Shown: positions 9,971 to 21,826, counted from the stretch's first letter. The stretch: DNA of 64,000 nucleotides from Mycobacterium syngnathidarum (GCF_001942625.1 NZ_MLCL01000029.1:316165-380164), one strand, 5' to 3'. Numbers and translations: made by a program. The notes: generated by a model not told the origin, from the sequence alone.

Positions 9971-11046
9971 AGCTCATCTTGATCGCCGTCGGTATCGCCC
10001 TGACGGTATCTATCCTGCTGACACCCGCGTTGATCCGGCTGTTCACCAAGCGTGGGCTGGGCCATGAGATCCGTGAGGACGGCCCGGCCAGTCACGCCAA
10101 GAAGCGCGGCACGCCGTCGATGGGTGGCGTGGCCATCGTGGCCGGCATCTGGGCGGGCTACCTGGGCACTCACCTGGTCGGGCTGGCGCTGGGCGGGGAG
10201 GGCCCGTCGGCATCGGGGTTGTTGGTGCTGGGCCTGGCCACCATGCTCGGCCTGGTCGGCTTCGTCGATGACCTGATCAAGCTTCGGCGCTCACGCAACC
10301 TGGGGCTGAACAAGACCGCCAAGACTGTGGGCCAGCTGACCGCGGCGGTGTTGTTCGGTGTGCTGGCCCTGCAGTTCCGCAACGGCGACGGGCTCACACC
10401 CGGCAGTCCCGAACTCTCGTACGTCCGCGAGATCGCCACGGTGACGTTGGCGGGCTGGGTGTTCGTGTTGTTCTGTGTGGTGATCGTCAGCGCCTGGTCC
10501 AATGCGGTGAACTTCACCGACGGCCTGGACGGGTTGGCGGCCGGCGCGATGGCGATGGTCACCGCGGCCTACGTCCTGATCACGTTCTGGCAGTACCGCA
10601 ATGCCTGCGCCACGGCGCCGGGACTGGGCTGCTACAACGTGCGTGATCCGCTGGACTTGGCGATCATCGCGGCCGCGACGGCGGGCGCATGTATCGGCTT
10701 CCTGTGGTGGAACGCCGCACCGGCCAAGATCTTCATGGGTGACACCGGCTCGCTGGCCCTGGGCGGCATCATCGCCGGCCTGTCGGTGACCAGCCGCACC
10801 GAGATCCTCGCGGTGGTCCTGGGCGCACTGTTCGTGGCCGAGGTGACCTCGGTGGTGGTGCAGATCCTGGCGTTCCGCACCACGGGCCGCCGGGTGTTCC
10901 GGATGGCGCCGTTCCATCATCATTTCGAGCTGGTGGGTTGGGCCGAGACCACGGTCATCATCCGGTTCTGGCTGCTGACGGCGATCGCCTGCGGTCTGGG
11001 TGTGGCCCTGTTCTACAGCGAGTGGCTCACCGCAGTCGGGGCCTGA
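9967..11046 (+). CDS. mraY: Phospho-MurNAc-pentapeptide translocase MraY (MurX)
   Basis: This integral membrane enzyme transfers phospho-MurNAc-pentapeptide to decaprenyl phosphate, making lipid I. The 359-residue sequence has about ten hydrophobic helices. Hallmarks are [12 protein letters not shown], the aspartate pair in [34 protein letters not shown] and the C-terminal [13 protein letters not shown]. It overlaps murF by ATGA and is followed after one base by murD. Confidence 0.97.
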   Translation: MKLILIAVGIALTVSILLTPALIRLFTKRGLGHEIREDGPASHAKKRGTPSMGGVAIVAGIWAGYLGTHLVGLALGGEGPSASGLLVLGLATMLGLVGFVDDLIKLRRSRNLGLNKTAKTVGQLTAAVLFGVLALQFRNGDGLTPGSPELSYVREIATVTLAGWVFVLFCVVIVSAWSNAVNFTDGLDGLAAGAMAMVTAAYVLITFWQYRNACATAPGLGCYNVRDPLDLAIIAAATAGACIGFLWWNAAPAKIFMGDTGSLALGGIIAGLSVTSRTEILAVVLGALFVAEVTSVVVQILAFRTTGRRVFRMAPFHHHFELVGWAETTVIIRFWLLTAIACGLGVALFYSEWLTAVGA

Positions 11047-11047
11047 C

Positions 11048-12562
11048 GTGGCGGGCCCGGTGGACGGTGACGACCAGGGGCTGCCCGCACGCGAGGCGGA
11101 CCCGAGCCTGCTGTCGCTGCTGACCCGCGGAACGCCGGTGTTGGTGACCGGTGCGGGGGTCACCGGACGCGCGGTATTGGCTGGGCTGGCGCCCCTTGGT
11201 GTCGCTGCGACGCTGTGCGACGACCGGGCCGAGGCGCTGCAGGCTTACGCCGCGCAGGGCACCGCGGTCATCGATCCGGCCGACGCGATCGCCGGTGTCG
11301 CCGACTACGCGCTGGTGGTGACCAGCCCGGGTTTCCCGCCCAGCGCCGCTGTACTGGCCGCTGCGGCCGAGGCCGGTGTCCCGATCTGGGGCGACGTCGA
11401 GCTGGCCTGGCGGCTGGATGCCGCGGGTCGTTATGGTCCGCCTCGGCGGTGGCTCGTGGTCACCGGCACCAACGGCAAGACCACGACCACCTCGATGCTG
11501 CACGAGATGCTGTTGGCCGACGGCCGACGGAGCCTGCTGTGCGGCAACATCGGTGACCCGGTTTTGGCGGTACTGGATCAGCCCGCTGAGTTGCTGGCAG
11601 TCGAGTTGTCGAGTTTCCAGCTGCACTGGGCGCCCTCCCTGCGCCCGGAAGCGGGTGTGGTGCTCAACGTTGCCGAGGATCATCTGGACTGGCATGGCTC
11701 GATGGCCGCCTATGCCGCGGACAAGGGCAGGGCACTGGCCGGGCGGGTGGCCGTGGTGGGTCTCGATGATCCGGTGGCGGCGGGTCTGCTGCCCACCGCG
11801 AAGGCTGCGGTCCGGGTCGGATTCCGCCTCGGCGAACCGGCCGAGGGCGAGCTCGGTGTCCGCGCCGGCAAGCTCGTCGACTGCGCCTTCGGTGCCGACG
11901 TCGAGTTGGCTGATGCGACCACGATCAGCGTGGCCGGGCCGGTCGGCGTGCTCGACGCGCTGGCGGCCGCATCGCTGGCCCGTGCGGTTGGGGTGGCCCC
12001 GGGTTCGATCGCAGCCGCGTTGGCGTCGTTCCAGGTCGGCAGGCACCGGGCGGAGTTGGTCGGTGAGGCCGACGGGGTGCGCTATGTCGACGATTCCAAG
12101 GCCACCAACCCGCATGCGGCGCAGGCTTCGATCACCGCCTTCGACCGCGTGATCTGGATCGCGGGAGGCTTGCTGAAGGGCGCTTCGGTCGATGAGTTGG
12201 TGCGCCAGGTGGCGAATCGGCTGGTCGGGGTGGTGCTGATCGGCCGGGACCGGCAGATGGTTGCCGATGCGTTATCGCGACACGCCCCGGATGTCCCCGT
12301 CGTCGAGGTTGTGACGGGGGAGGATTCTGGGGTGCTTGAGACAAATGAGTCTATTGGTGACCATGTGACTCGTGTGATCGAAGTCGGCGACCGTCCGGTC
12401 TCCGATGCGGTCATGGCGGCGGTCGTCGATGCCGCCCGCGGCCTCGCCGGCTCGGGGGACACCGTATTGCTGGCCCCGGCAGGCGCGTCCTTCGATCAGT
12501 TCAGCGGCTACGGCCAGCGCGGCGACGCATTCGCCGGCGCGGTCCGCGCCGTGATCGGGTAG
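11048..12562 (+). CDS. murD: UDP-MurNAc-L-Ala:D-Glu ligase MurD
   Basis: This Mur ligase adds D-glutamate to UDP-MurNAc-L-alanine. It has the N-terminal nucleotide-binding segment [21 protein letters not shown], the P-loop [47 protein letters not shown] and the C-terminal [12 protein letters not shown] and [12 protein letters not shown] 11048 directly after the mraY stop gives 504 aa. Upstream in-frame codons lie inside mraY and look non-coding in this frame. Confidence 0.96.
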   Translation: MAGPVDGDDQGLPAREADPSLLSLLTRGTPVLVTGAGVTGRAVLAGLAPLGVAATLCDDRAEALQAYAAQGTAVIDPADAIAGVADYALVVTSPGFPPSAAVLAAAAEAGVPIWGDVELAWRLDAAGRYGPPRRWLVVTGTNGKTTTTSMLHEMLLADGRRSLLCGNIGDPVLAVLDQPAELLAVELSSFQLHWAPSLRPEAGVVLNVAEDHLDWHGSMAAYAADKGRALAGRVAVVGLDDPVAAGLLPTAKAAVRVGFRLGEPAEGELGVRAGKLVDCAFGADVELADATTISVAGPVGVLDALAAASLARAVGVAPGSIAAALASFQVGRHRAELVGEADGVRYVDDSKATNPHAAQASITAFDRVIWIAGGLLKGASVDELVRQVANRLVGVVLIGRDRQMVADALSRHAPDVPVVEVVTGEDSGVLETNESIGDHVTRVIEVGDRPVSDAVMAAVVDAARGLAGSGDTVLLAPAGASFDQFSGYGQRGDAFAGAVRAVIG

Positions 12563-12567
12563 GCGCG

Positions 12568-14205
12568 GTGGCCGGCATCCTGGCCCGGTTGCGCAGCCGT
12601 GGCGGCGACGCGACCGGCGCTACCGCCGCCGAGGGCGGATCGGCTGAGACGGCTTCCCTCTCGACGGCCGCTACGCCGCGTACCCGGTTCGGCGCGTGGC
12701 TCGGCCGCCCGATGACGTCGTTCCACCTCATAATCGCGGTCACCGCTCTGCTCACCACGCTGGGCCTGATCATGGTCCTTTCGGCGTCGGGGGTGTACTC
12801 CTACGACTTCGACGGATCGCCGTGGGCGGTGTTCGGCCGCCAGGTGATGTGGACGGTGATCGGGTTGATCGCGTTCTACGCGGCCTTGCGGATATCGGTG
12901 CGGACCTTGCGCAGGCTGGCGTTCCCCGGGTTCGCCTTCACGATCGTGTTGTTGATCCTGGTGCTGATCCCGGGAATCGGCAAGGTGGCCAACGGTTCCC
13001 GCGGTTGGTTCGTCGTCTCCGGATTCTCGATGCAACCCTCGGAGCTCGCCAAGATCGCCTTCGCCATCTGGGGTGCGCACCTGCTGGCCGCCCGGCGTAT
13101 GGAGCGGGCTTCGCTGCGCGAGATGTTGATCCCGCTGGTGCCGGCCGCCGTCATCGCGCTGGCGTTGATCGTCGCGCAACCTGACCTCGGGCAGACCGTC
13201 TCGCTCAGCATCATCCTGCTGGGCCTGCTCTGGTACGCGGGCCTGCCACTGCGGGTGTTCGTGTCCTCACTGCTGGCCGCGGTGTTGGCGGCGGCCGTGC
13301 TGGCGGTATCGGCCGGCTACCGGTCGGATCGGGTGCAGTCCTGGCTCGACCCGGCAGCTGACAGTCAGGGCATCGGCTATCAGTCCCGGCAGGCCCGGTT
13401 CGCCCTGGCCAACGGCGGCATTTTCGGTGACGGGCTGGGCCAGGGCACCGCCAAGTGGAACTATCTGCCCAACGCACACAACGACTTCATCTTCGCCATC
13501 ATCGGCGAGGAGCTGGGATTCGTCGGCGCGGTGGGCCTCCTGGCGCTGTTCGGGCTGTTCGCGTACACGGGTATGCGGATCGCCCGCCGGTCGGCGGATC
13601 CGTTCCTGCGCCTGCTCACCGCGACCACCACGCTGTGGATCGTGGGCCAGATGTTCATCAATGTCGGCTACGTGGTGGGTCTGCTGCCGGTCACCGGCTT
13701 GCAGCTGCCGTTGATCTCCGCGGGTGGATCTTCGCAAGCCACAACGCTTCTGATGATGGGGCTGATCACCAACGCGGCCCGGCACGAACCCGAGGCCGTG
13801 GCGGCGCTGCGGGCCGGGCGCGACGACCGGATGACCCGGCTGCTACGGCTGCCGTTGCCCGAGCCCTACGTCCCGACCCGTTTGGAGGTCGCCCGCAACC
13901 GGCTGCACGACCGCAGGAGGTCGTCGCCGCGCAGTGCGGGCAAGCCCAACGGGAAGGCCGGTGTGAAGCCGGCCGCCAAACAGAAGGGCAAGCACAAGGA
14001 CAAGCAGGCCGGGGCCAAACAGGCCAGGGCCAGACAACCGGGCTCGCGCCGGTCGCCGCACAGTGCCGACCGTCCCGTGCGCCGGTCGGGTCGCGCTAGG
14101 GGCCGGCAGCCGGCCGGGGGCGGCAGGTCCTCGGTCAGATATCCTGCAGGCCAGCGGAAACAGGGGCAACGGGCCCGGACTTTGGAAGGTCAGCGTTACG
14201 GGTGA
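12568..14205 (+). CDS. ftsW: FtsW, SEDS-family septal glycosyltransferase
   Basis: The 545-residue polytopic protein has about ten transmembrane helices between residues 50 and 410. SEDS signatures include [65 protein letters not shown] and [17 protein letters not shown] proteins polymerise lipid II with a class B PBP, here PbpB. The C-terminal 130 residues are very basic (Lys/Arg/Gln/Ala/Gly) and cytoplasmic, as in other mycobacterial FtsW, where the tail contacts other divisome proteins. The GTG start at 12568 is 6 bp after murD; the stop overlaps murG (GTGA). Confidence 0.95.
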   Translation: MAGILARLRSRGGDATGATAAEGGSAETASLSTAATPRTRFGAWLGRPMTSFHLIIAVTALLTTLGLIMVLSASGVYSYDFDGSPWAVFGRQVMWTVIGLIAFYAALRISVRTLRRLAFPGFAFTIVLLILVLIPGIGKVANGSRGWFVVSGFSMQPSELAKIAFAIWGAHLLAARRMERASLREMLIPLVPAAVIALALIVAQPDLGQTVSLSIILLGLLWYAGLPLRVFVSSLLAAVLAAAVLAVSAGYRSDRVQSWLDPAADSQGIGYQSRQARFALANGGIFGDGLGQGTAKWNYLPNAHNDFIFAIIGEELGFVGAVGLLALFGLFAYTGMRIARRSADPFLRLLTATTTLWIVGQMFINVGYVVGLLPVTGLQLPLISAGGSSQATTLLMMGLITNAARHEPEAVAALRAGRDDRMTRLLRLPLPEPYVPTRLEVARNRLHDRRRSSPRSAGKPNGKAGVKPAAKQKGKHKDKQAGAKQARARQPGSRRSPHSADRPVRRSGRARGRQPAGGGRSSVRYPAGQRKQGQRARTLEGQRYG

Positions 14206-15392
14206 GCGAAGGTAGGACGGACCGCGGGGTACCTGGTCCTCGGGGGCAGGAGCGCAGCGACCGGGGGATTTCCGTCGTTCTCGCCGGTGGCGGCACAGCG
14301 GGTCATGTCGAGCCGGCCATGGCGGTGGCCGACGCACTCCGTGAACTCGACCCGCAGGTGCGGATCACGGCCCTCGGAACCGCCCGCGGGCTGGAAACCC
14401 GGCTGGTGCCGCAGCGCGGTTATGACCTCGAGCTGATCACCCCGGTGCCGCTGCCGCGCAAGCCGTCGGGAGACCTGGTGCGGCTGCCGCTGCGCGTGCG
14501 TACCGCGATCCGCCAGACCCGTTCGGTGTTGGCCGGCGTGGAGGCCGACGTGGTGATCGGTTTCGGCGGCTACGTGGCGCTGCCCGCCTATCTCGCGGCC
14601 CGCGGCGGCTTCGGTTTGCACGGTCGTCGTCGTGCCGTCCCGGTGGTGGTCCACGAGGCCAACGCCAGCGCCGGGCTGGCCAACCGGGTCGGCGCGGCAT
14701 CGGCGCGCCGAGTGCTCTCGGCGGTGCCCGAGCCGGGGCTGCGCAAGGTCGAGGTGGTCGGGGTGCCCGTGCGCGCGGCGATCACCTCACTGGACCGTGC
14801 CGCCTTGCGGGCCGAGGCCAGGGCTTTCTTCGGATTCGCCCCCGATGCCAAGGTCTTGTTGGTGTTCGGCGGCTCGCAGGGCGCCCAGTCGATCAACCGT
14901 GCGGTGTCGTCGGCGGCCGAAGCCCTTGGTGCTGCGGGTGTTTCGGTGCTGCACGCCCACGGGCCGAAGAACACGCTCGACCTGCCGCCGGCCGCAGCGG
15001 GTGCGCCGCCGTATGTCGCGGTGCCGTACCTGGACCGGATGGACCTGGCCTACGCCGCGGCAGACCTGGCGATCTGCCGCTCCGGGGCGATGACCGTGGC
15101 CGAGGTGACCGCCGTCGGGCTGCCGGCGGTCTACGTCCCGCTGCCGATCGGCAATGGCGAGCAGCGGCTCAACGCGCTCCCGGTGGTGTCGGCCGGTGGG
15201 GGCATCGTCGTCGACGATGCCGAGCTCACCGGCGGGTTCGTCGCCGATACGGTCGCGAGCCTGATGACCGATGACGCGCGCCTGGCGGCGATGACGTCAG
15301 CCGCGTCGTTGTCCGGTCACCCCGACGCTGCCAGGCGGGTGGCTCAGGTTGCCCTCGAAATCGCCCACGCTCAACGAAAGAGGCTGCAGTGA
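14202..15392 (+). CDS. murG: MurG, lipid II-forming N-acetylglucosaminyltransferase
   Basis: This GT28 enzyme transfers GlcNAc from UDP-GlcNAc to lipid I at the inner membrane face. The 396-residue sequence has the N-terminal donor/acceptor loop [58 protein letters not shown] and [20 protein letters not shown] (the UDP-GlcNAc-binding region). GTG 14202 overlaps the ftsW stop, and the murG stop overlaps murC (GTGA), indicating coupled translation. Confidence 0.96.
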   Translation: MSEGRTDRGVPGPRGQERSDRGISVVLAGGGTAGHVEPAMAVADALRELDPQVRITALGTARGLETRLVPQRGYDLELITPVPLPRKPSGDLVRLPLRVRTAIRQTRSVLAGVEADVVIGFGGYVALPAYLAARGGFGLHGRRRAVPVVVHEANASAGLANRVGAASARRVLSAVPEPGLRKVEVVGVPVRAAITSLDRAALRAEARAFFGFAPDAKVLLVFGGSQGAQSINRAVSSAAEALGAAGVSVLHAHGPKNTLDLPPAAAGAPPYVAVPYLDRMDLAYAAADLAICRSGAMTVAEVTAVGLPAVYVPLPIGNGEQRLNALPVVSAGGGIVVDDAELTGGFVADTVASLMTDDARLAAMTSAASLSGHPDAARRVAQVALEIAHAQRKRLQ

Positions 15393-16849
15393 ACGGTAAT
15401 TCACTTCCGGCCGAACTGCAGCGGGTGCACATGGTCGGGATCGGGGGAGCTGGGATGTCGGGTGTGGCCCGCATCCTGCTGGACCGCGGCGGCCTGGTGT
15501 CCGGATCGGACGCCAAGGAGTCGCGCGGCGTGGTGGCCCTGCGGGCCCGCGGGGCCGAGATCAGAGTCGGTCACGACGCGTCGTCGCTGGATCTGCTGCC
15601 CGGCGGACCGACGGCGGTCGTCACCACCCATGCCGCGATCCCCAAGACGAACCCGGAGCTGGTCGAGGCCCGGCGCCGCGGCATCCCGGTGATCCTGCGG
15701 CCGGTGGTGCTGGCCAAGCTCATGGCCGGCTACACCACGTTGATGGTGACGGGCACCCACGGCAAGACCACCACCACGTCGATGCTCATCGTGGCGTTGC
15801 AGCACAGCGGGTTCGACCCGTCCTTCGCCGTGGGCGGTGAGTTGGGCGAGGCCGGGACCAACGCTCATCACGGTAGCGGAAAGTGCTTTGTCGCCGAGGC
15901 CGACGAAAGCGACGGCTCGCTGCTGGAGTACACCCCGAACGTCGCGGTGGTCACCAACATCGAGGCCGACCACCTGGATTTCTTCGGCAGCGAGGAGGCC
16001 TACACCGCGGTGTTCTCCGCGTTCGTCGACCGTATCGCCCCGGGTGGCGCTCTGGTCGTGTGCACCGATGATCCCGGTGCGGCCGCGCTCGCCGAACACA
16101 CTGCAGCACTGGGGATTCGGGTGCTGCGGTACGGCAGCACGCCCGGTGGCGATCTCGCCGGCACCTTGCTGAGCTGGGCGCAGCAGGGGACCGGCGCGGT
16201 TGCCCATATCCAGCTGGCCGGTGAGCCGTACCCGCGCGCAATCCGGCTCGCGGTGCCCGGTCGGCACATGGCGCTCAACGCCCTCGCTGCCCTGCTGGCG
16301 GCGATCGAGGTGGGTGCACCCGCCGAGGCCGTTCTCGACGGGCTGGCCGGATTCGAGGGGGTGCGGCGGCGTTTCGAGCTGGTGGGCGCACTCGGCGGGG
16401 TCCGGGTTTTCGATGACTATGCGCACCATCCCACCGAGGTGCGGGCCACGCTCGAGGCGGCCCGGACCGTGGTCGACCAGACCGGTGGCCGGGTGATCGT
16501 CGCGTTCCAGCCGCATTTGTACTCGCGCACAGCGACTTTCGCGACGGAGTTCGGGGCGGCTCTGAGCGCTGCCGACCAGGTCTTCGTGCTCGACGTCTAC
16601 GCTGCGCGTGAGCAACCGCTGCCCGGTATCAGCGGCGCAACTGTCGCTGAGCACGTGAGTGCCGCAGTCACCTATGTTCCGGACTTCTCGGCGGTCGCCG
16701 CCGTGGTGGCGGCCGCGGCGCGCCCCGGCGACGTGGTGCTGACCATGGGGGCCGGCGACGTGACCATGCTGGGCAAGGAGATCATCACCGAGCTCGGTAT
16801 CAAGGAGAATCGCAGCGCCCCGGGCCGTCCGCCGACGGAGACGCCGTGA
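15389..16849 (+). CDS. murC: UDP-MurNAc:L-alanine ligase MurC
   Basis: This 486-residue ligase starts the peptide stem by adding L-alanine. Motifs are [17 protein letters not shown] at the N-terminus, the P-loop [52 protein letters not shown] and [17 protein letters not shown] 15389 overlaps the murG stop. The stop overlaps ftsQ (GTGA). Confidence 0.96.
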   Translation: MNGNSLPAELQRVHMVGIGGAGMSGVARILLDRGGLVSGSDAKESRGVVALRARGAEIRVGHDASSLDLLPGGPTAVVTTHAAIPKTNPELVEARRRGIPVILRPVVLAKLMAGYTTLMVTGTHGKTTTTSMLIVALQHSGFDPSFAVGGELGEAGTNAHHGSGKCFVAEADESDGSLLEYTPNVAVVTNIEADHLDFFGSEEAYTAVFSAFVDRIAPGGALVVCTDDPGAAALAEHTAALGIRVLRYGSTPGGDLAGTLLSWAQQGTGAVAHIQLAGEPYPRAIRLAVPGRHMALNALAALLAAIEVGAPAEAVLDGLAGFEGVRRRFELVGALGGVRVFDDYAHHPTEVRATLEAARTVVDQTGGRVIVAFQPHLYSRTATFATEFGAALSAADQVFVLDVYAAREQPLPGISGATVAEHVSAAVTYVPDFSAVAAVVAAAARPGDVVLTMGAGDVTMLGKEIITELGIKENRSAPGRPPTETP

Positions 16850-17757
16850 CCGAGACGGGTTCTGACGGTCCCGAGGACGTGACCGAAGTTCCCGGCGAGG
16901 CTTCCACCGAGGCTTCCGCGTCCGGCGTGGCCGACCCTGACTACGAAGGGCCCCGCCGCCGCGCCCGGCGCGAGCGGGCCGAGCGTCGCGCCGCGCGGGA
17001 CCGGGCGGTGGCGATCGAGAATGCCCGCCGTGAGGCCAAACGCAAGGTCGTCGGGCAATCGGCAGATGCTCCTAAAACGGTGGCCCGCAGCACCATTCGT
17101 GGTCTCAAGGTGTTGCTGTGGTCGGCGCTGGCGAGTGTGGTCGCGGTGGCGTTGGGCCTGGTTCTGTACTTCACACCGGTGATGTCGGTGCGCAGTGTGG
17201 CGGTAAATGGTGTGGCCGCGGTGCCTAAGGAACAAGTCCTTGCCGTCGCAGCGGTGGCGCCGGGAACACCGCTGTTGCAGGTCGACACGGACGCCGTCGC
17301 GGAGCGGGTGGCCACGATTCGGCGGGTCGCGACGGTGCGGGTTCAGCGCGAGTATCCCTCGACCCTGCGGATCACCGTCGTCGAGCGGGTGCCGGTCGTG
17401 GTCAAGGACTATCCCGACGGCCCCCATCTGTTCGACCGCGACGGGGTGGATTTCGCGACCGAACCGCCGCCTCCGACCCTGCCGTACCTGGACACCGACA
17501 ATCCCGGCCCCACCGACCCGGCCACCAAGGCCGCGCTCGAGGTGATGCTGGCGCTGCCGCCGGACGTCGTGGCGCAGGTGGGCCGGATCGCCGCACCGTC
17601 GGTGGCCTCGATCGCACTGACGCTGACCGACGGCCGGGTTGTGGTGTGGGGGACGAACGATCGGACCGAGGAGAAGGCGCTGAAGCTGGCTGCCCTGCTG
17701 ACCCAGCCGGGGCACACCTATGACGTGTCCAGCCCGGATCTGCCGACCGTCAAGTAG
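16846..17757 (+). CDS. ftsQ: FtsQ, divisome membrane protein with POTRA domain
   Basis: The 303-residue bitopic protein has a charged cytoplasmic N-terminus of about 85 residues rich in Arg/Ala/Glu, one transmembrane helix at about 87-107 ([20 protein letters not shown]), then a POTRA domain. The POTRA region has [18 protein letters not shown] and RIVTVVERVP-like strands, and an FtsQ domain follows. FtsQ scaffolds FtsL and FtsB-type proteins in the divisome. It ends the coupled run from murE; a 200-bp gap with its own promoter candidate precedes ftsZ. Confidence 0.94.
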   Translation: MTETGSDGPEDVTEVPGEASTEASASGVADPDYEGPRRRARRERAERRAARDRAVAIENARREAKRKVVGQSADAPKTVARSTIRGLKVLLWSALASVVAVALGLVLYFTPVMSVRSVAVNGVAAVPKEQVLAVAAVAPGTPLLQVDTDAVAERVATIRRVATVRVQREYPSTLRITVVERVPVVVKDYPDGPHLFDRDGVDFATEPPPPTLPYLDTDNPGPTDPATKAALEVMLALPPDVVAQVGRIAAPSVASIALTLTDGRVVVWGTNDRTEEKALKLAALLTQPGHTYDVSSPDLPTVK

Positions 17758-17856
17758 GCCGTCACGGCCATCTGGGGAAATTGCCGCGTGGCGCGTCGGC
17801 GCGCCTGCTGCGATCACCGGCGTCGGCGCCCTACCGTTCTGTTTGCGCGGAACTAC

Positions 17857-17880
17857 TTGACATAACTCTAAGCCTATGGT
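17857..17880 (+). promoter_or_regulatory. Possible ftsZ promoter element
   Basis: A consensus -35-like TTGACA at 17857-17862 and a TATGGT at 17875-17880 stand out in the ftsQ-ftsZ gap. They are only 12 bp apart, shorter than the usual 16-18, so they may belong to different promoters. A short direct repeat (GGTTGA GGTTGA) starts at 17879. ftsZ is known to have its own promoters in mycobacteria; assignment here is inference. Confidence 0.35.
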
Positions 17881-17957
17881 TGAGGTTGAGGGTTTGCCCC
17901 AGGGAAGATTCGGCGCCAGGAACACTGTGAACACCCGACTTGGGAGGAAGACGATCC

Positions 17958-19118
17958 ATGACCCCCCCGCATAACTACCTCGCGGTAATCAAGGTGGTTG
18001 GTATCGGCGGCGGCGGTGTCAACGCCGTCAACCGGATGATCGAACAGGGCCTGAAGGGCGTCGAGTTCATCGCGATCAACACCGACGCACAGGCACTGCT
18101 GATGAGCGACGCCGACGTCAAGCTCGACGTGGGTCGCGATTCCACTCGCGGACTCGGTGCCGGCGCGGATCCCGAGGTGGGCCGTAAGGCCGCCGAAGAC
18201 GCCAAGGACGACATCGAGGAACTGCTGCGCGGCGCCGACATGGTGTTCGTCACGGCAGGCGAGGGCGGCGGCACCGGAACCGGTGGTGCACCCGTCGTCG
18301 CATCGATCGCACGCAAGCTCGGCGCGCTCACCGTCGGTGTCGTGACGCGGCCGTTCTCGTTCGAGGGCAAGCGGCGAAGCAACCAGGCCGAGAACGGAAT
18401 TCAGGCCCTACGCGAAAGCTGCGACACCCTCATCGTCATCCCCAACGACCGGCTGCTCCAGATGGGCGATGCCGCGGTGTCGCTGATGGACGCCTTCCGC
18501 AGTGCCGATGAGGTGCTGCTCAACGGTGTTCAGGGCATCACCGACCTGATCACCACACCTGGCTTGATCAACGTCGACTTTGCCGACGTCAAGGGTGTGA
18601 TGAGTGGCGCGGGAACGGCGCTGATGGGCATCGGCTCGGCACGCGGTGACGGGCGTGCGCTCAAAGCTGCCGAGATCGCGATCAACTCGCCGCTGCTGGA
18701 GGCTTCGATGGAAGGCGCGCAGGGCGTGCTGCTGTCGGTGGCCGGCGGCAGTGACCTCGGTCTGTTCGAGATCAACGAGGCCGCCTCATTGGTCCAGGAC
18801 GCCGCGCATCCCGAGGCCAACATCATCTTCGGCACGGTGATCGACGACTCGCTCGGCGACGAGGTGCGGGTCACGGTCATCGCGGCGGGCTTCGACAGCG
18901 CCGGTCCCAGCCGAAAGCCGGTCGTCAGCCCCAGCGCGGCGCAGACCCAGCCGATCGCCTCGGGGCGCGCAGGCAAGGTCACCACCTCGCTGTTCGAGCC
19001 GACGGACGCAGTGAGCGTGCCGGCACACACGAATGGCGCCACCGTCAGTGTCGGTGGCGACGGAGACGGCGGGATCGACGACGATGATGTCGACGTGCCG
19101 CCCTTCATGCGGCACTGA
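17958..19118 (+). CDS. ftsZ: FtsZ, tubulin-like cell division GTPase
   Basis: FtsZ polymerises into the division ring. The 386-residue protein has the GTP-binding motif GGGTGTG at 103-109, preceded by [21 protein letters not shown] near the N-terminus; and [11 protein letters not shown] containing the T7-loop region. The C-terminal tail ends [10 protein letters not shown], the short conserved peptide that binds partners such as SepF and FtsW in mycobacteria. ATG 17958 follows GGGAGGAAG. SepF lies three genes downstream. Confidence 0.99.
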   Translation: MTPPHNYLAVIKVVGIGGGGVNAVNRMIEQGLKGVEFIAINTDAQALLMSDADVKLDVGRDSTRGLGAGADPEVGRKAAEDAKDDIEELLRGADMVFVTAGEGGGTGTGGAPVVASIARKLGALTVGVVTRPFSFEGKRRSNQAENGIQALRESCDTLIVIPNDRLLQMGDAAVSLMDAFRSADEVLLNGVQGITDLITTPGLINVDFADVKGVMSGAGTALMGIGSARGDGRALKAAEIAINSPLLEASMEGAQGVLLSVAGGSDLGLFEINEAASLVQDAAHPEANIIFGTVIDDSLGDEVRVTVIAAGFDSAGPSRKPVVSPSAAQTQPIASGRAGKVTTSLFEPTDAVSVPAHTNGATVSVGGDGDGGIDDDDVDVPPFMRH

Positions 19119-19149
19119 GTCGGGCCCCGCGGGTTCGGATACTGGAAAC

Positions 19150-19860
19150 GTGAGTGTTCGTATTCGGCGCGTAACGACAACCCGCGCCGGCGGCGTCTCG
19201 GCGCCGCCCTTCGATTCGTTCAACCTCGGAGACCATGTCGGTGACGATCCGCGGGCGGTGGCCCAGAATCGGCGGCGGCTGGCCTCCGCGATCGGCGCCG
19301 ATGCACTGGTCTGGATGAATCAGGTGCACAGCGATCACGTGGTCACCGTGGACGGCCCGCGCGACACCGCGGTCGATAATGCCGATGCATTGGTGACGTC
19401 GACGCTGCGTTTGGCATTGGTGGTGGTGACTGCCGATTGCGTCCCGGTATTAATGGGCGATGCGCGCGCCGGAGTCATCGCGGCCGTCCATGCCGGACGG
19501 GTCGGTGCGCAGAAGGGCATCGTGGTCCGGACCGTGGAGGCGATGCAGGCCGCCGGTGCGCACGTCGGGGATATGTCGGTGCTGCTCGGGCCCGCGGTCA
19601 GCGGTGCCAACTACGAGGTGCCCGAACAGATGGCAGCCGAGGTCGAGGCGGTGCTGCCCGGGTCGCGCACCACCACCTCGCGCGGCACCTCAGGCCTGGA
19701 TCTCCGAGCTGGAATCGCCCGGCAATTAACGGCTTTGGGTGTCACCGCGATCGACGTGGACCCGCGGTGCACGGTCGCCGACCGTGCGCTGTTCAGCCAT
19801 CGCCGCAGTGCACCGACCGGACGCCTGGCGAGCGTGGTGTGGATGGAGCAGCCCCGGTGA
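19150..19860 (+). CDS. pgeF: YfiH/PgeF-like laccase-domain protein (Rv2149c-like)
   Basis: The protein is a member of the multicopper-polyphenol-oxidase-like (YfiH, DUF152) family, studied in E. coli as a peptidoglycan-editing factor. Visible metal-site motifs are SFNLGDHVGDDP, WMNQVHSDHV, TADCVPVLM and AAVHAGRVGAQKGI. GTG 19150 gives 236 aa; the frame extends upstream into the ftsZ end, and a longer start cannot be excluded. It follows ftsZ by 31 bp and precedes the PLP-binding protein, as in other mycobacteria. The symbol is by family analogy. Confidence 0.88.
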   Translation: MSVRIRRVTTTRAGGVSAPPFDSFNLGDHVGDDPRAVAQNRRRLASAIGADALVWMNQVHSDHVVTVDGPRDTAVDNADALVTSTLRLALVVVTADCVPVLMGDARAGVIAAVHAGRVGAQKGIVVRTVEAMQAAGAHVGDMSVLLGPAVSGANYEVPEQMAAEVEAVLPGSRTTTSRGTSGLDLRAGIARQLTALGVTAIDVDPRCTVADRALFSHRRSAPTGRLASVVWMEQPR

Positions 19861-19893
19861 ACAACCCCCGAATGAGCCTGGAGTGACTGCGAG

Positions 19894-20727
19894 ATGAGCA
19901 CCGTGCAGCGCGGGCGTGATGCCGACCGGACGGCCGAGTTGACCGCCGCGCTGGGTGCGGCGCGAGCGCGGCTGGCACATGCCGCGGAATCGGTCGGGCG
20001 AAATGTAAATGAAATCGAATTGCTTCCGATTACGAAATACTTTCCGGCCACCGATGTCATTATTCTCAATCAATTGGGGTGCCTCGCATTCGGTGAATCC
20101 CGCGAACAGGAAGCAGCCCAAAAAGTCGAGACTGTTCGCGCGGAATTACCGGATGTGCCGATTCGCTGGCACATGGTGGGACGCATCCAGCGCAAGAAGG
20201 CGCGCGCCGTCGCCGGCTGGGCTCACACCGCGCATTCGGTCGACAGCAAGCGTCTGCTGACCGCACTGGACCGGGCCGCCGGCGAGGCGCTGGCCTCCGG
20301 TGCCCGGGTGCAGCCGCTGCGGGTCTACATCCAGATCAGTCTCGACGGGGACACCGAGCGGGGCGGTGTCGATGTGAACGCCCCCGGCCTGGTCGACGAA
20401 ATCTGTGGGTCAGCGAACACCGCCGAGGCACTGGAGTTCGTCGGCCTGATGGCAATCCCGCCGCTGCAATCCGATCCCGACGACGCATTCGCGCGGCTGG
20501 CCGCCGAGCGGGACCGTGTGCAACGCGACTACCAGCACCGGCTCGAACTGTCGGCGGGGATGTCCGGAGATCTCGAAAGCGCGGTCAAACACGGATCGAC
20601 GTGTGTGCGTGTCGGTACCGCGCTCATGGGGCAACGCCCGCTAACGTCACCGGCAGTAGTCACACCAGTCACATCTTCATCACAGACACCACCACCCCCA
20701 TCGTCAGCAGAAGGGTCGCCGAGATGA
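19894..20727 (+). CDS. YggS/PLPBP family pyridoxal-phosphate homeostasis protein (Rv2148c-like)
   Basis: The 277-residue protein is an alanine-racemase-N fold PLP carrier involved in B6 and amino-acid homeostasis. The PLP lysine lies in [12 protein letters not shown]; other motifs are [21 protein letters not shown], and the phosphate-binding end [20 protein letters not shown]. The C-terminus carries an extra Pro/Ser/Thr-rich tail. Codons at about 20000-20160 are much more AT-rich than in neighbouring genes although the protein sequence there is conserved. The stop overlaps the sepF start (ATGA). Confidence 0.92.
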   Translation: MSTVQRGRDADRTAELTAALGAARARLAHAAESVGRNVNEIELLPITKYFPATDVIILNQLGCLAFGESREQEAAQKVETVRAELPDVPIRWHMVGRIQRKKARAVAGWAHTAHSVDSKRLLTALDRAAGEALASGARVQPLRVYIQISLDGDTERGGVDVNAPGLVDEICGSANTAEALEFVGLMAIPPLQSDPDDAFARLAAERDRVQRDYQHRLELSAGMSGDLESAVKHGSTCVRVGTALMGQRPLTSPAVVTPVTSSSQTPPPPSSAEGSPR

Positions 20728-21365
20728 GCACACTGCACAAGGTCAAGGCCTACTTCGGCATGGCGCCGATGGATGACTACGACGACGAGTACTACGAGGA
20801 CGACGACCGCCCGGTTGCCCGCAGCTACGCGCGGCGCCCCCGTGACGAGCGCTTCGAAGACGACGGCTACGGCTACGAGGCCCCGGAGTACGACGAGGGC
20901 CCGGCCTACCGAGGCGGCTACCCGGGTGGCGGTTTCGCCGACGAGCAGCGGTTTGATGCCCGGATGCGCGCACCCCGTGAATTCGACCGTCCGGCACCGC
21001 GTCTCGGTGCGCTGGCCGGATCCACCCGCGGCTCGCTGGCAATGGATCCCCGCCGGATGGCCGAGTTGTTCGAGGCGGGCAGCCCGCTGGCCAAGATCAC
21101 CACGCTGCGGCCCAAGGATTACAGCGAGGCGCGCACCATCGGCGAACGGTTCCGCGACGGCACCCCGGTGATCATGGACCTGGTCTCGATGGACAACGCC
21201 GACGCCAAGCGCCTGGTCGACTTCGCAGCCGGTCTGGCGTTCGCGCTGCGCGGTTCGTTCGACAAGGTCGCCACCAAGGTGTTCCTGTTGTCGCCCGCTG
21301 ACGTCGACGTCAGCGCCGAGCAGCGCCGCCGGATCGCCGAGGCCGGCTTCTACGCCTATCAGTAG
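20724..21365 (+). CDS. sepF: SepF, FtsZ-associated division protein
   Basis: The 213-residue protein starts [13 protein letters not shown], the amphipathic membrane-targeting helix of SepF. A long acidic, low-complexity linker rich in Asp/Glu/Tyr/Arg follows (about 16-95), then the globular SepF domain with [38 protein letters not shown] and [12 protein letters not shown]. In Actinobacteria, which lack FtsA and ZipA, SepF tethers FtsZ to the membrane. ATG 20724 overlaps the preceding stop, so it is translationally coupled. Confidence 0.96.
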   Translation: MSTLHKVKAYFGMAPMDDYDDEYYEDDDRPVARSYARRPRDERFEDDGYGYEAPEYDEGPAYRGGYPGGGFADEQRFDARMRAPREFDRPAPRLGALAGSTRGSLAMDPRRMAELFEAGSPLAKITTLRPKDYSEARTIGERFRDGTPVIMDLVSMDNADAKRLVDFAAGLAFALRGSFDKVATKVFLLSPADVDVSAEQRRRIAEAGFYAYQ

Positions 21366-21535
21366 GAGCGGTCAGTAGGACTCGACGCTGCCGCACGTAC
21401 CGGACATCCGGTACGTGCCCGGTAGGCTGGCGGCGTCGCACTAGCGGCTGACCACGTCGTCTGTGTGAGGCGTGTCCGGCCCACGGCGACCTGTATCCAA
21501 TGTCACACAACCTGTGCGTAGTGAGGTCGGCTCAG

Positions 21536-21826
21536 TTGTCGCTGTTCTTCGAAATTCTCGGTTTCGCGCTGTTCATCTTCTGGCTCCTGCTGATCGCGCG
21601 CGTCGTCGTCGAGTTCATCCGGTCCTTCAGTCGCGACTGGCACCCCAAGGGTCTGACCGTCGTGGTCCTTGAGCTCATCATGACCGTGACCGACCCGCCC
21701 GTGAAGCTTCTTCGGCGGCTCATTCCCCAGCTCACGATAGGCGCCGTGCGGTTCGACCTGTCGATCATGGTGCTGCTCCTCGCGGCGTTCATCGGCATGC
21801 AATTGGCGTTCAGCGCGGCGATGTAG
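21536..21826 (+). CDS. YggT-family small membrane protein (Rv2146c-like)
   Basis: This 96-residue protein has two hydrophobic helices (ILGFALFIFWLLLIARVVVEF and IMVLLLAAFIGMQLAF) around the YggT signature VTDPPVKLLRRLIPQ. Family members sit between sepF and divIVA in many Gram-positive bacteria and are thought to influence septum or membrane organisation. TTG 21536 is chosen because GAGG lies 9 bp upstream and the length matches the mycobacterial homologue as I recall it. ATG 21500 and GTG 21521 are in frame but poorly supported. The gap to sepF is 170 bp. Confidence 0.85.
   Translation: MSLFFEILGFALFIFWLLLIARVVVEFIRSFSRDWHPKGLTVVVLELIMTVTDPPVKLLRRLIPQLTIGAVRFDLSIMVLLLAAFIGMQLAFSAAM

Noticed and set aside
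15401..16654. 417-codon minus-strand frame opposite murC
   Set aside because: Antisense shadow of murC with no recognisable domain.
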